A DNA stretch of 64,000 bases from contig ML680037.1 in NCBI GenBank assembly GCA_007922225.1, forward strand, positions 2,648,876 to 2,712,875, read 5' to 3'. The translations under genes were made by a program, and so were the position numbers. The notes below the pieces were generated by a model. It had not been told where the DNA came from. It saw only the letters and a list, made by a program, of their open reading frames with translations, and did not search any database. The stretch is from Emydura subglobosa (taxonomy: Eukaryota > Chordata > Testudines > Chelidae). Below, one piece after another: positions 35,037 to 46,561 of this stretch (its first letter is position 1; the number at the start of each line of letters is the position of its first letter).

Positions 35037-35903
35037 TGTCACACTTCAGGGCAACTGCACCTATATTTCCCTCTCTGTGATCTACCAAGGGCACCCATTT
35101 TAGGTTCCCGGCTCCTCAGCCATCACCTCGTGTGGGTAGAGATTCACATCTCTCTCCCTCCTGACCAAGTTTTTTTCTAGTACGCAGTACCCTGCCTACA
35201 CTGTAATATCCCTAGCAAGCCAGTGTCTGCACTTTGCTTTCTCTCCAAAGGCCTAATTGCCCAAGGCTATAAGGTGCCACACAGCTCTTTCTCAGCAAGC
35301 ACATTTATTTTTAAGGTGAAAGCATTCCAGAAAAAAAAAATTAAAACAAATAAAAATGTACACAAATACTAATAAGCTTAGCAGAGATCCCCTCCCCCTC
35401 ACTCCAACAAGGGCTCTGGTTCATGTCAAACACCTTCAAACGCCACCTACAGTGTTTGCTGTGGTTACAAGTTCACAAGAGCCTTAGTGCAAAACTCACA
35501 CACCCATGCATAGGTTAGTCATTCTTGTATACAACTTGGGCCTTTGATCTTGAGACTCCAGGAACTGGTATTCAGCAGACAATGATCCTCTCCTCAGGGC
35601 ATAGCTTTAAAAGGCTGCATTTTTGCACATCCAGAGGTAAGGAATTTGTATTCATCTCCCCCTAAGATTCTCAAGAAAACCACTCACTGTTTATCCCCCA
35701 AGTATTCTTATCTGACCCATTATTCAATATAGTCCTTTGAAGTTCATAACACTTCCCAGGATTCACATCTCATCTCCCTACTAGAAAAGTTACATGCAAT
35801 TCCACATTACCTTTGCATTTAAACTAGTGGACTTCAAAAGTACTAAAACTTAGATCAATAAGGTTTTTCAAGAATATTGCAGGAATTTGCCATATCTGTC
35901 ACA
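35037..35903 (-). mobile_element. Probable solo LTR
   Basis: On - the block starts TGTGACAGATATGGCAAATT and ends GAAGTGTGACA, giving TG...CA termini and a length (867 bp) fitting an LTR. A minus-strand AATAAA lies at 35309-35304, about 270 bp from the 3' end. No internal coding region follows on either side, so it would be a solo LTR from recombination. Flanking duplications are not clear. Confidence 0.5.
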
Positions 35904-38511
35904 CAGTGTATTCAACAAATCAATTCAACAAAGCTTTGTTTGAAATATGTAATATTTCCATAATGGACAATTGTCCTGAAAGAGAAAGCTTTTTCCTAAG
36001 CCCAGGACACTAATGGTTGGCTTATGTCCTGAAGCATGAGGGTTGATATCCCATTCAAATTTGAACTGATTAAATGAAATACGTTTATTTAAATTTAAAT
36101 CAGCCTAAGTCAGGTTAGAACATGCACAGGTTTATCAATGGAAATCAAATATAGATTTTGGAAAACATCTCGCAGAACTAACCAAATGGCCAACAGTGGA
36201 ATTCACATGAATTACTTCCCAATGAAATAAAATGCTTTAAGTGGATTCTGACTTGCTGAAATATTTCTTTATGGCAGTGAAATATCTCTTTGCAATCCTT
36301 GTGAAGGAACAAAGTCACGGTCCAAAGGACGTCTGTCTCACCATGTTCACTCCAGCTGTCCTTTCAGTACATTTCTCTGCCCCTTCTCAGTCCCAAAAAC
36401 CCCATAAAGTCTCTTTTCCTCCCTTTTTTGCATGGAAACAAAATAAAAGCTTGAACCTAAATGATCAATAAAACACACAAAAATGTGTGACTTATTATAT
36501 TGAATGTTGCACCCTGAAAACATTATAAAAGTCCTCATAACATTTTGGCAGTCGTTTCTAGAAAGCTGCTCTGTATCTAAGAGGCAACATATGCACCATG
36601 TGATGTGGCAGCTGCCATGGTAAGTAAGCTTTTAATTGAATACTTGAGGAAATAAACATGTAAAACCTGTGTAACTTGATGTCAAATAATTTATTGCTGC
36701 CCCAAGGCTCTCGATTTTTTCCATTTTTAATTTTTGGCAGGAGGTTTGTGAATACTTTGCACATTAGGGCCAGGAACACTTTATATACAATGCTATATCC
36801 ACATAGAAAATATAGCATTGCATTATTACTGGGAGGACAGGTCCCCAACATTTTTGTAGCTATCAAATGGATACAATCTTAATATCCCTGGTAATATCTC
36901 AATGTATATATACATTGAGCAAACAGAGAAAGGCAGGAAACTGAGATACATTCAATTGGCTACTGCACCAGTACTAACAAGGAACATCTTTTTTGCATTA
37001 CCTTTTCACTTCTGCAATCTTTTCCACTAGAAAAGTGTTGTTCTCTCTTGCCAAACATACACAAATCACAGGAAACTCATGCAGAAGAGAAAGGTGGCTA
37101 AGTGGTCACATCTCTCCACAGAGCTACCCCCAGTCCCTTCCTCAGTTACAAAATGTGAGCTGAGATCTGTGGCTGGAGGATGGCCATGGCTAGCTGGGCA
37201 GGGAGAGGAGGGTAGGAACAGCTTTTTCAGTCAGTATGCGGCATGTTTCCCTTTCTAAGCACTTTAACTTACAAGAAGTTTGCTGGCCTCTGTCACCATT
37301 AGCTGTGCTGCAGCACTAGTGCTTTCCCATGACCCTTCCCTCTCTCTGTGAAGTACTCTCTAAGGGAGTTACTTGTCAATCGCAGTGATTAGAATCCTGC
37401 GACTAGGCCCAGTTTCTCCTGCCCATTAAATATCTGCAAATGGATAGCCAAATCCTGCAATGCTTACTCAGTTGAGTTATCATTCTTTACACAAGAAGTC
37501 TCATTGACAGCGGGACGTGGGACTCCTCCCGTGAGTAAGTGCTACTAAAGTGATTAAGGGCTGTAAGATCAGGTTTTCAAAATACTGCTGAACCCCTTTC
37601 CGGGACATTAATAAAGATGCTATCCAGGACAATCCCTGAAGCACTTCATTAGCCACTTCCCTTTCACTTGTTACGCTGCCTTTTAGCATGACATCCTCCG
37701 GGCGGTTTTAATCCATGTGACAATTCTCCTACACAAGCCAATATGAATTAGTTTTGCAAATATGATTGAGACTCTGTTATCAGATGTTTTTCTAAAATCC
37801 TGGGCCCTGGGTCTCTTTAGCCTAATTCTCATCTCTCACTGCTTTTATTTTGGGGTAATTCACCTAGACCAGGTGCTGATCTCATTTTAACGTTAATGTT
37901 AATTCAGAATAACCCCACAGATTTCCATGGATTTACCCCAGGCGAGATAAAAGCCAGGCCCATGTTTTCCCTACTGCTTTTCCTTTACCCACAGATTTTG
38001 TGTTTCTGTCAAAGAAAGTGCTAAAGCTTATCTGGCATGAGCGATTCTTTACGAGCCTATGCTGCTTATTGCTCTTGGCAGCGTCCTCTAGATATTTACA
38101 GATTCTTCTCTTTTTCTCTTGATAATCATTCCATTATTTTGCTGGGGTTTGAAGTGAGAGCTACCCAGAGGCTGCGGAAGCTTCCTTTGAATGGGGTTGA
38201 TGGAGCAGAGGTGCTCTGTACGGGGAATGAGGGGAATCAGGGGCTCAGGGATAGGAAGGGGAGCGGGTGGATGCTGTGCATGGGGTGTGAGAGGAGCTAC
38301 TGAGACTCAATGGGTGGTGGGGGTGGGGGTTCCTATCTGCTCCCTGGCTTGATCCCAGGTGCCACAGTGGTTGCTCCAGCCCCTCTCTGCACCCCCTTTC
38401 CTCCCGTGATGCATGCAGTTTGCAAAGAACAATGCATCAGGGTGGAAACAGATTAGTCCCCATTATATTTCCATTGAAGGGGCACTGGCCCCCCTTGCCA
38501 CTCCTTCCCAG
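35904..38511. other. Unassigned noncoding DNA
   Basis: No coding motif or repeat end. 37880-37975 resembles the old hairpin-repeat style but pairs poorly. Confidence 0.4.
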
Positions 38512-38524
38512 CCCCCCCCCCCCC
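38512..38524. repeat. C13 homopolymer
   Basis: Thirteen consecutive C; prone to length error in assembly. A C14 run lies at 52196-52209. Confidence 0.9.
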
Positions 38525-38755
38525 AGTTCCTTCACCCCTGAAGTTACCCAACATGCATCACAGTGCTCAGTGGTGGCCACGCAATATAAATGAAAATATC
38601 GACTCGTTGCTGATATGCCACGTCAAGAACCTCACTCAGCGGATGATCTCTTGTACGCCACTGCAAGTTTGACTCTCATTCTGCAGCAAGATTCCCGCAT
38701 GCTGCAGCGCTCCAGTGCAGCAGAGTGGAGATTGTGGAGCAGCTTCAGCCACATT

Positions 38756-38781
38756 AAAAAAAAAAAAAAAAAAAAAAAAAA
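38756..38781 (+). repeat. A26 run, possible retroposed tail
   Basis: Twenty-six A in a row after about 150 bp of non-repetitive-looking sequence. It could be the tail of a retroposed transcript, but no AATAAA precedes it and no flanking duplication is evident. Confidence 0.8.
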
Positions 38782-41320
38782 GGCGAGGAGGGGCTCCGAG
38801 TGAAAAAGATCTGAAAATGAACAGCACACGCGTTGGAGCACCCTCTCTGTGCTTTATTTGGAGCTGAAATTCAGGTTTTTGCATTTTACTCTAAAGGCAT
38901 CATTTTCAGCATGCTGCAGAATTTTATACAGAAAACGCAGAAGTGCTGTATTGAAGTGGTCGGTGGAAACTGGAGCTTTTTGGCAGTTGGGTAGGACACA
39001 CTTGGAGCATTTAGCAAATGGGCTGGGGAGTGGGGGAAGAGTTTGATTGGTGGGACAAGCCCATTAACTGGCTGGTAAAATGATCACCCATGGTATAGGT
39101 CACAATGAAATTTACATCTTTAGATGTCACAGTTAATCCCTTATTGAGATGAATGGTGGAGCCCACCCTTACCCAAGCAATTGTTTCAGGCTGTCTGAAG
39201 ACTCAGGCAGGCATCAGTGGCACTAAGGTCTCATTTAGAGTGTTTTCTTTGCAATCAGAAACTTCATTTTTTAAAAACGAAAGCTTGAATTCTAGAGCAG
39301 TGCTGCGGCAAGGTGTGGGTTCTGTGGCAAACCCCACAGCCATGGCACTGTGACACATACAGGACCCTGAAGCTATTGCGTCTCTCCCCTTCACACAGTT
39401 TGTCAATTTCTTTTGCCAAGCATCACCCAAACATAGTCTACGAAAGAGCACCAGTATATCCACCAACAAATCAGAACAACAATCGGCTTTCTGTACTAGC
39501 TGGGGCCCAGGTGGTCTCTGCTCCCCCCCGCAGCTGTAAGGCAGGATTGCAGCCTAGTGCATGAGAGAGCAAAAGGTTCAGTGCCTGACTGCCACACCAC
39601 TAAAGGAATACAATATATAGCAGCTTGGGGGCACCATCAGGCCTCAAGTCCCTTTGTAATTATGGTGCAGTTGACGGGAACGTGCTTTGCTGCTTTATGG
39701 AATGCCAGCATATGGGCTGCGCCATTTGGCTGGAAGTGGAGGATGGAGGCATGCAGAAGGTTTCCAAGGACAATTAGAAAAGTCTTGTGTTGGGTTCTTT
39801 TGTTTGGCCTATGACCAACAGCCATGATCCTGGCTCTGCCTTGACCCCTTTGGGGTATCTAGTGCCAATGACAGTGCTAATGGTGATAGACGTGCTATGC
39901 TGAGGGACCACAAGCATTAGAATTCTGGTTATCTTCTAGGCAGGTACAAAAAGTTAGCAAGGTTTCCCATGTCCACTCTGTCTTGTGCACCTCCGTGTGA
40001 CTAGCCAAAATCTGGCCCCAAGCCCTTTAGCCCATTACAATTTTAAAAGAGCAGGATTGCTTGTTTCATTATAGAAACCTGATCTCTGGGATGTGCAACA
40101 GAAAATCCAGCAGACCTTAAAATTAGTAATGCACTGGAGGCAGCTGGGATCCAAAGTAGAGAACAGTGTAGGTGAGGTTTTCTTGGATTTTCTGGTTAGC
40201 AAAGCACAGCATTGGAAGGTATATTTCTATTGATTTTATAGTCAGTTTGTGTTGTCCTGCTCCTTGAGGAGATCAATGTTAAAGATGACTGGGGTGAATC
40301 CCTAAGGATCACATTATCTACTCTATTGGCTGGTGGCTTTGCAAACATTTCAAATGCAAAAAACCCAGACCCCAAATCTCAGGTTCTTTCATATTTGATC
40401 AAGTGTGTATCTGACTGGAGTTTATCTGGACACTATCATCTATTTATTGATGGTGACTTCAAACAGATATATTTCAGCAGGAAACAATGAGCACTGCCTA
40501 AGTGTATCATAAGCTTCTCACCAAACTCATCACTTTGTCATAATTATTAGTGAAATACTGAAATAAATGTATTCAAAAACAAATATAAAAGGTATGTAGC
40601 AGAAACTGCTGATACCCTAATCACAAAATAAATAAAGAGGATATCCACAGCTCAGACAGAATTCAAATACACTTGAGAATATTCTCTCTCTTTTTCTAGC
40701 ATAGGGTCTATCATCATAGGGTCTGAGCTCTAATATTCTCGTAAGTCTTTCTTCCTGCCCATCTTAACAAGCTTTGGAAGGGTTACAGGAGGCTCTCTGC
40801 AGAATAAGCAAACAAACAATAGCCTCGCACCTCTGTTTTCAGAGTCAGTAGACAACAAAATCCTCTTGTCTGATTGACTTACAGTTGTTCATCTTTCCAA
40901 AAATATTTTCCATTTGGAGGCCTCCAAGCCTGAGTGTCATCTGTGCGGAATTCATTGGTTTGTTTTAGAGAGCTCTCCCCAGAGGATACACAAAAGCAGG
41001 ACTGGGCTATGGTGCCCAGATTTTTAAAATGAAAAATGAGGTCCCCTCGTAGAGGCAGATTTCCTTCTTCCTGGGCATGCAGTTGGGTAGCTTTGTAGTG
41101 GCCATTATATTTTTCAGGGCATATCAAATACAAATTGCTGTGTTGAAAACCTGGCCCTTACAGATCTGAATGTGTTTAGATTTGTAATCATTCTTAGCTC
41201 TTTTGGACGGGAGTTCTAAGATGACACTCCTGCTGCTGAGAGAGCTATCTCCAGCCCCCGACCCAGCTCACCCTTGCTGTTGACAGCTCCACTATATCTA
41301 TGGTGCACAGTTATTGTGGG
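38782..41320. other. Unassigned noncoding DNA
   Basis: Nothing recognised on either strand. Confidence 0.4.
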
Positions 41321-41759
41321 AAGACATGCAGGGCCGGATTTACACCTTACATGCTCTTAGACACAGCATCTTCAGTGTCTGTCGTCGTCGTCGTCCCCCC
41401 CCCGCCTACAGTTGACCTATGTGTTTTCCATGCAGGGGTCTGGCCAGCCAGCTCCGCATAGGGGTGGGGGAGGAGCAGCTCTGGGCGGGGGGAATATGTT
41501 CATTCCTGGGCTCTGGCTTCTGGCCTGGACATGGGGCATGGTCCTCATGGGGAAGAGGAGCAGGAGGGTGGCAGGACCCCAGGAGAGAGGAGGAGGAGCA
41601 GGGGGTGGGGCCAGAGTTCCGACACTGGTCCAGGGCCCCCAAATTGGCCAGGGCCCTTGGGCATAGGTCCTGTTGGCCCGTGCAGTAATCCGCCACTGTT
41701 TAGGTGCCCCTAGGCACGTGCCTTCTGTGCCTAATTGGAAAGCCAGCTCTAAAGATATG
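41321..41759. mobile_element. hAT element, TSD AAGACATG/AAGATATG
   Basis: The element is 41329-41751 (423 bp). Start CAGGGCCGGATTTACA and the complement of the end (TAGAGCTGGCTTTCCA) match at most positions. Octamers AAGACATG (41321-41328) and AAGATATG (41752-41759) differ at one base. Inside are a (GTC)5 and C-run microsatellite (41380-41403) and a G-rich block. Several overlapping open frames (41406-41827) come from composition and are not genes. Confidence 0.78.
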
Positions 41760-42110
41760 GCCACAGAGGTAGAAGCAGCACCTGAGATCACTGAGGGCCA
41801 TCCCCGTGGAGACCTGGAAAAACTCAAGACTTAGAATTAGATCCCATATCTGGTAGGGAGCCCGTGTAATGACTGGAACACTGCAAAGATGTGGCAATGG
41901 CTTGTGCTTCTTTGTAAGGCAGGACTCTGCATGTTGCACCAGTTGGAGTTTCTTTAAAGCTTTTGCTTTTGATTTAAAGTACAGTAATCAAGCCTGGAGT
42001 TCATGAATCACTGTTGCCATGTCCTTGTCAATTAGGATGGGGCAAAGCCTCATGGCTAGGTGAAGAGGGAAGAAGGCATTTCTACCTGTTGTAGCAACTA
42101 GGAGGAGCTT
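41760..42110 (-). pseudogene. L2/CR1-superfamily LINE reverse transcriptase remnant
   Basis: Minus-strand translation from 42110 reads LAMRLCPILIDKDMATVIH, a stop (TGA 41990-41988), then ALKKLQLVQHAESCLT and further drifting sequence. This follows the C-terminal region of L2-like LINE polymerases ('...DxATVIHAFVTSRLDYCN...KLQLVQNAAARLLT...'), where the LDYCN block is degraded here to LLYFK. No catalytic domain remains. The hAT at 41329-41751 directly abuts it. Confidence 0.65.
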
Positions 42111-43191
42111 GTAAAAACCTGAAGATTTCATATGGTTCTACCCATTGGAGGGTCTTTAAATACTAAGCTCAAGCCACTTGCCTTGCGAGTACTTTGAAAC
42201 ATTTTCCTCTTTTCCCAGACATCACCTCTGTCTTCCTTTAGTTTTGCTTCCACCTGCTGATTTTAATTAGGCGCTGAAAGAACTAGAAGAAGATGGTGTT
42301 AGCATTTGACCTGAAAGAGATTTACAGTTGAATGTTGTCTGTCTACTCTTGGTATTTCTCACAGTCTCTCCAAGCACTTCTCCTGCAGTGTTGGATAACA
42401 TCTGGGAGAATGATGAGGTTTTTGTGGCATTCCCCACTGAGAGCTCTGGAGGTGAACATGCAGCTGCCAGTCACAGTTCTTTGGGATTAGTTCAAGAAGA
42501 GGATCTGACCCAGCTCAGAGGATTTCCACCCGTCCCTGCTAAGATGGCAGCACCTCATGATCAACAGTGCTGAGAGATCCAATAATGTGGGTGTGGATAT
42601 TTTCTCTTGTCCAGCGCTCTGAAGAGATTATCTCCTAGTGGAACCAACCACCTCACTGTATGTATTGTCTCAGCAGGCAATTCAATTTTAAGGTGCTTAC
42701 GGGTAATTGGCATCAATTATTTCTTATGTTTTCATTTACCTTTCTCAGGATTAGGAAATTGCCTGCTGGGTGGCAGAGGGCAAATTTGGTTTATTAAGCC
42801 ATTTTGTCTTGAATATAGGCCAGAATGTAGCCTGCTTTTAGGGTGAACTGCGAATACTTTCCTCAAAGGAGGCACTGATGATTTGTTAGCAGTAGGCACA
42901 AGTATTAATGACTGTCTTTCACCCGTCTGACAAAGCAATTTCTTTTAGTGCTTTAAGAAGCTCTCATTCCGTGAATAAGCCAGATTTGGAGATGGGGCAC
43001 ATCATGGTTGCTGCAAAGGATGTTACTGCCTTTGATTCTTGGGATCCCAAGAGGCTGCCCTGATTCCCTTTCCTGGAAGCAGTCTGGCAGTTTCTTGCAG
43101 CAGGAGATGTTGGTGTCTGGAATCAAGGAGTAGCTTCCTGGCTGGAAAACTGATTGCCAGATCTTACAGTTCTGCTGGGCGTGATTAAGGA
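42111..43191. other. Unassigned noncoding DNA
   Basis: Contains an 81-codon frame at 42328-42573 (+) with a hydrophobic start, but no splice or family support. Nothing else recognised. Confidence 0.35.
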
Positions 43192-43585
43192 ATTGTCTGC
43201 ATGGGGAAATTTACACTGGGGGCTGGTTCGCACTGACCGCGTGATTCGGCGGCAGTCGACAGGAGTTATGCAAACTACGCAGAGTAGTTTGCGTAACTGA
43301 CATCGACTGCTCTGCTTCCCTTCTGCGCACTGTTTACACTACACAGTGCTATGCTACTTGAGGGAGTGGACTTACTCAGTAGACTTCCTGATCGATTGAG
43401 CGGGTCTCACTGGCCGCTCAATCGATCCAGAAAGATCGATCTGGCAGCAGCGATTTTGCCACCGTCAGTATAAACGTAGCCTGGTATAATTATATCACTG
43501 TAGTTATACCAGTGTAAGTCCCAGGGTGGAAACTCTTATCCCAGAAGAAGAATGCCTTTTCCTGGTTCAGCTCATGTTGCTCTGG
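43192..43585 (+). mobile_element. MITE family C, interrupted by MITE B
   Basis: The head TTGTCTGCATGGGGAAATTTA (43196-43216 region) and the body TATAATTATATCACTGTAGT (43486-43505) match the copy at 21135. They are separated by MITE B (43220-43481). Further weak similarity to the 21-kb copy (CTTATCCC..., TTTTCCTGGTTCAG) runs to about 43585. Confidence 0.6.
43220..43481 (+). mobile_element. MITE family B (copy 1), inside MITE C
   Basis: Start GGCTGGTTCGCACTGACCG and the reverse complement of the end (GGCTACGTTTATACTGACGG) are matching TIRs. Shared with the copy at 51888-52184: CGATTGAGCGGGTCTC, the CAATCGATCC/GATCGAT core and TTTGCCACCG...TATAAACGTA. The TIR style is Harbinger-like. A TGG trinucleotide on both sides may be the 3-bp target duplication. 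Confidence 0.7.
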
Positions 43586-46235
43586 ACATGGAAACGCTTG
43601 GAATCAGTGGATGACTCCTGCCCTCCCTACACCTACCAATACAGGCGGTTGGCTGCCAGGGGGACAATTTGTGAGTTCCTTAGTGCACTACCCTGCACAC
43701 TAGGTAATTCCAGGAAGCTTCCCTCGGAATGGCTCCAGTGCACTCTTTGGGCCATACAGTTCCACACGACCTCCAATGCAGAGCTGCTCCTACAAGACAC
43801 AATCTCGCCTGCCATAAATAACAATAATGAATAATAATGTTGCAGAAAGGACACTGATGTCAACCTTCAGTACAAAAGCGAACATTTTAGGGACATCAGA
43901 AATTAGCAACTTTTATAATCAATACTGTAAGTTGTTGCTTTCCATGCCCCCAGGAGCTGTGGGCCACAGAAGAATAATGATCGTACTTAATGAGGGCCAA
44001 TTGAAGGGTATAAACTAGTTCTTTAAAACAAGTTAAAATCTAAGCCAGAACCACAGAGATAGTGTGCTCAACAAGATTTTCCTATGAATAATGCACCTAA
44101 TTACCAGCTGCTTTTTTTCATAACATGGATAAAAATCTGATCACATATAAATTTCTCCCTGTGTTTCCTAGGATACAAGGTGATCCTAATTTCAAATTAG
44201 CTTGAAAACAGCAAATGAGCAAACTTAATTTTAATAAAAACAAGGAAAATCATACATGTGAAATATAATATCTAATTTGGGCAATTTTGATTTCATGAAA
44301 TGGAGTCTTTGTTTGCATTTCATATAAAATATAGCAAGTAACTTAATTAAACAATAACCCGTAACAAGGACTTGTACATCAATGTTTTATTCTGTGCAAG
44401 TGGAGAACTGCAGCACCCGTGTCAATGGGCAATGCTAAAATGTTGTGAGGATGTTTCCAAATAAAATCTACCAAAATCTGATTTTTCACCCATTAGATGC
44501 AAAGGAAAAACACAAAACTATTCTTGTGGTCATGCATCTTTTTTAAATTATTGCAATAAGACTTATTTTGCCTTTTATGTAGTGGAACCAACAGCAATGC
44601 TGCACAGTAGAAAGAGGAAGGCTTACAATTATCCTTGTATTACTTACATAAGTGTGTTGCTCTGCCTCACTCTAAACCTTATACTGAAATGTCAAGGAAC
44701 TCTGTGTTTCAAAGTAAAGCTCTTTGAAGAGAGGGAGGTGTGGCAGGCATTCTAGGGTGTTATCACTTGAGTACGAGCAGTGTGCTGGGTGCTGTAGCAC
44801 ACAAAGAGCAGGAAATGACGCTACCTGCCCGGAACTTTCATTCTAAATCCTAGAAACTTGCTACTGAAGGTAGTGCATAATTCCCATTGATTCCAGTGAG
44901 GTTTGTCACATGAGTAAAACTATTGCTCACATGTGTGCTTGCGGGATTAGATGAAGAAGAACTGTGTTTCAAGGTCTGAGTCTGTCACCCTTGACTGAAT
45001 AGCGTCTTACTCATGTGAATTGTCCCCCTGAGCAAATCACATGAGTAAATTCCCACTCGATGTGAGTAAAGGGTGCAGACTCAGGGCCTTGGAGGATGAT
45101 TAGAAGACAGAGGTAGAGGTTTAAATACAGAAAATGCTGTGGGCTAGATTATTTACAGCGTATGTTCGTGCACAGCTGGCAAGGGGAGCACCAGGGTGAT
45201 TTAGCTAGCGCCAAGGAGTAAAGGGGTGAGCCCACACTGAATCATCCCTTAGGATGCACAGTGACTATGGTTGTTCCTGGCTCTTGCACAAGGGGTGCAA
45301 GAGGAGGGGAAATTTCTTTGGGCTCTCCCCCTACCCTTGCACACCTGTGGAAGAGACAGTCAGAATCTAGCTATTTGGTTACCCAAAGATGCTGAAAATA
45401 GGCCACAGCTGAAAATCTGATTCTGCAGCAGAAGCTGCTGAGTCCAAGGGTATTTGTAGCATAAGCCGCTGTTCAGTGGAGAAGGTTATAATTGCAAAAG
45501 TGTTTTCTTCCTTTCTTCATTTTTGTGGTTGTGATTGTGGGAGAGAAGGTGGGTGGGGGCTGCTAGACAGGAATTGTTTTCAACCTTTAAGTGTGCAAAA
45601 GGAAATAAAAAGAGACATCATAAAAAGAACTGAAGAGGAGCAGAGCTAACCAAGGAACAAAGAGGGGAAAGGATGAAGTATTAAACAAGCTGCCCCCAAA
45701 GCGCTAGAGGCAATGCCTCAGGTATGTGCAGAAATGGCAGCAGTTCAGGCCACAGAGCAGATGCAGAAATTACATAAGCGATAGCATTTCCTTCCCATGT
45801 GCACCCAAGCAGCCTCCAGGAGAGCTCCTCTCAGCCAGCAATGCTGCAGAGCCCTGCTCATGTCACAACTGGCAGTGACACTGACGGCATTACTAATGAC
45901 TCTGGTAGGCAGGATTCAGTATGATCGTGAGAATTCAGCAGCTATCATCACCCAAGTGCTGTATGTTGCTCTGGGCTATGGGCATGCTATTTCCTAGTAC
46001 TAACTTTAATTGAGTTCATTCCTTTGCTTCACATTACTTATTTACTATGACTAAAAATCCAGTTTGAAAATTTTGTCTTTGGTGGGGGACCCGGCACAGA
46101 CTAACCACCTAAAGCTCCAGCTGCTTTGTTTTGTTACCACTTCATTCACATTTATGAATTTGCATGTTATAGCCCTGATTTTCAAACTGCTTTTTTTGTG
46201 CAATGGCATTGGGTAGAGCAGAAGCCTTTATCTGT
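43586..46235. other. Mostly unassigned; one old repeat at 44779-44850
   Basis: 44779-44850 (GTGCTGGGTGCTGTAGCACA ... CATTCTAAATCC) continues the repeat type seen at 11366-11445. 44880-45090 holds several GAGTAAA/TTACTCATG strings typical of old palindromic repeats. 44050-44600 is AT-rich and unassigned. Confidence 0.35.
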
Positions 46236-46561
46236 GATTAGACCAGGGGTTCTCAAACTTTTTTCCCCGGGACCCCCTTTAAAAACATTTCAGGCTGTGA
46301 CAACCCTCTCCTAAAAGTGATGACCCCACCCATATCATGCCATCCTTACTTCTGTGCTGCTGCTGGTGGTGGCGCTGCCTTCAGAGCACCCAGACAGCAA
46401 CTGTTGCTCTCCGACCACCCAGCTCTGAAGGGCTCTGGTTTCCAGCCATGCACAGGGCTAACAGCCACAGCCATGGCATGTGCGGGGGCTGACAGCTCAC
46501 GACACCCCCAAAATAACCTTGAGGGGTCCCGACCCCCAGTTTGAGAACCCCTGGATTATAC
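46236..46561. mobile_element. hAT element, TSD GATTAGAC/GATTATAC, perfect TIRs
   Basis: The element is 46244-46553 (310 bp). Ends CAGGGGTTCTCAAACT and AGTTTGAGAACCCCTG are exact inverse copies over 16 bp. Octamers at 46236-46243 and 46554-46561 differ at one base. The interior includes GACCCC and GGGTCCCGACCCCCAG blocks near both ends. Noncoding. Confidence 0.92.

Noticed and set aside
38590..38781. Possible SINE or processed pseudogene before the A26 run
   Set aside because: No tRNA-like A/B box, no AATAAA, no coding similarity and no flanking duplication were visible, so only the A-run is listed.
41406..41827. Five overlapping open frames around a G-rich block
   Set aside because: They arise from stop-poor composition within the hAT at 41329-41751 and run past its end without a domain.
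42328..42573. 81-codon frame with a signal-peptide-like start
   Set aside because: The hydrophobic N-terminus alone is weak; no cysteine pattern, domain or exon boundary supports a secreted protein.
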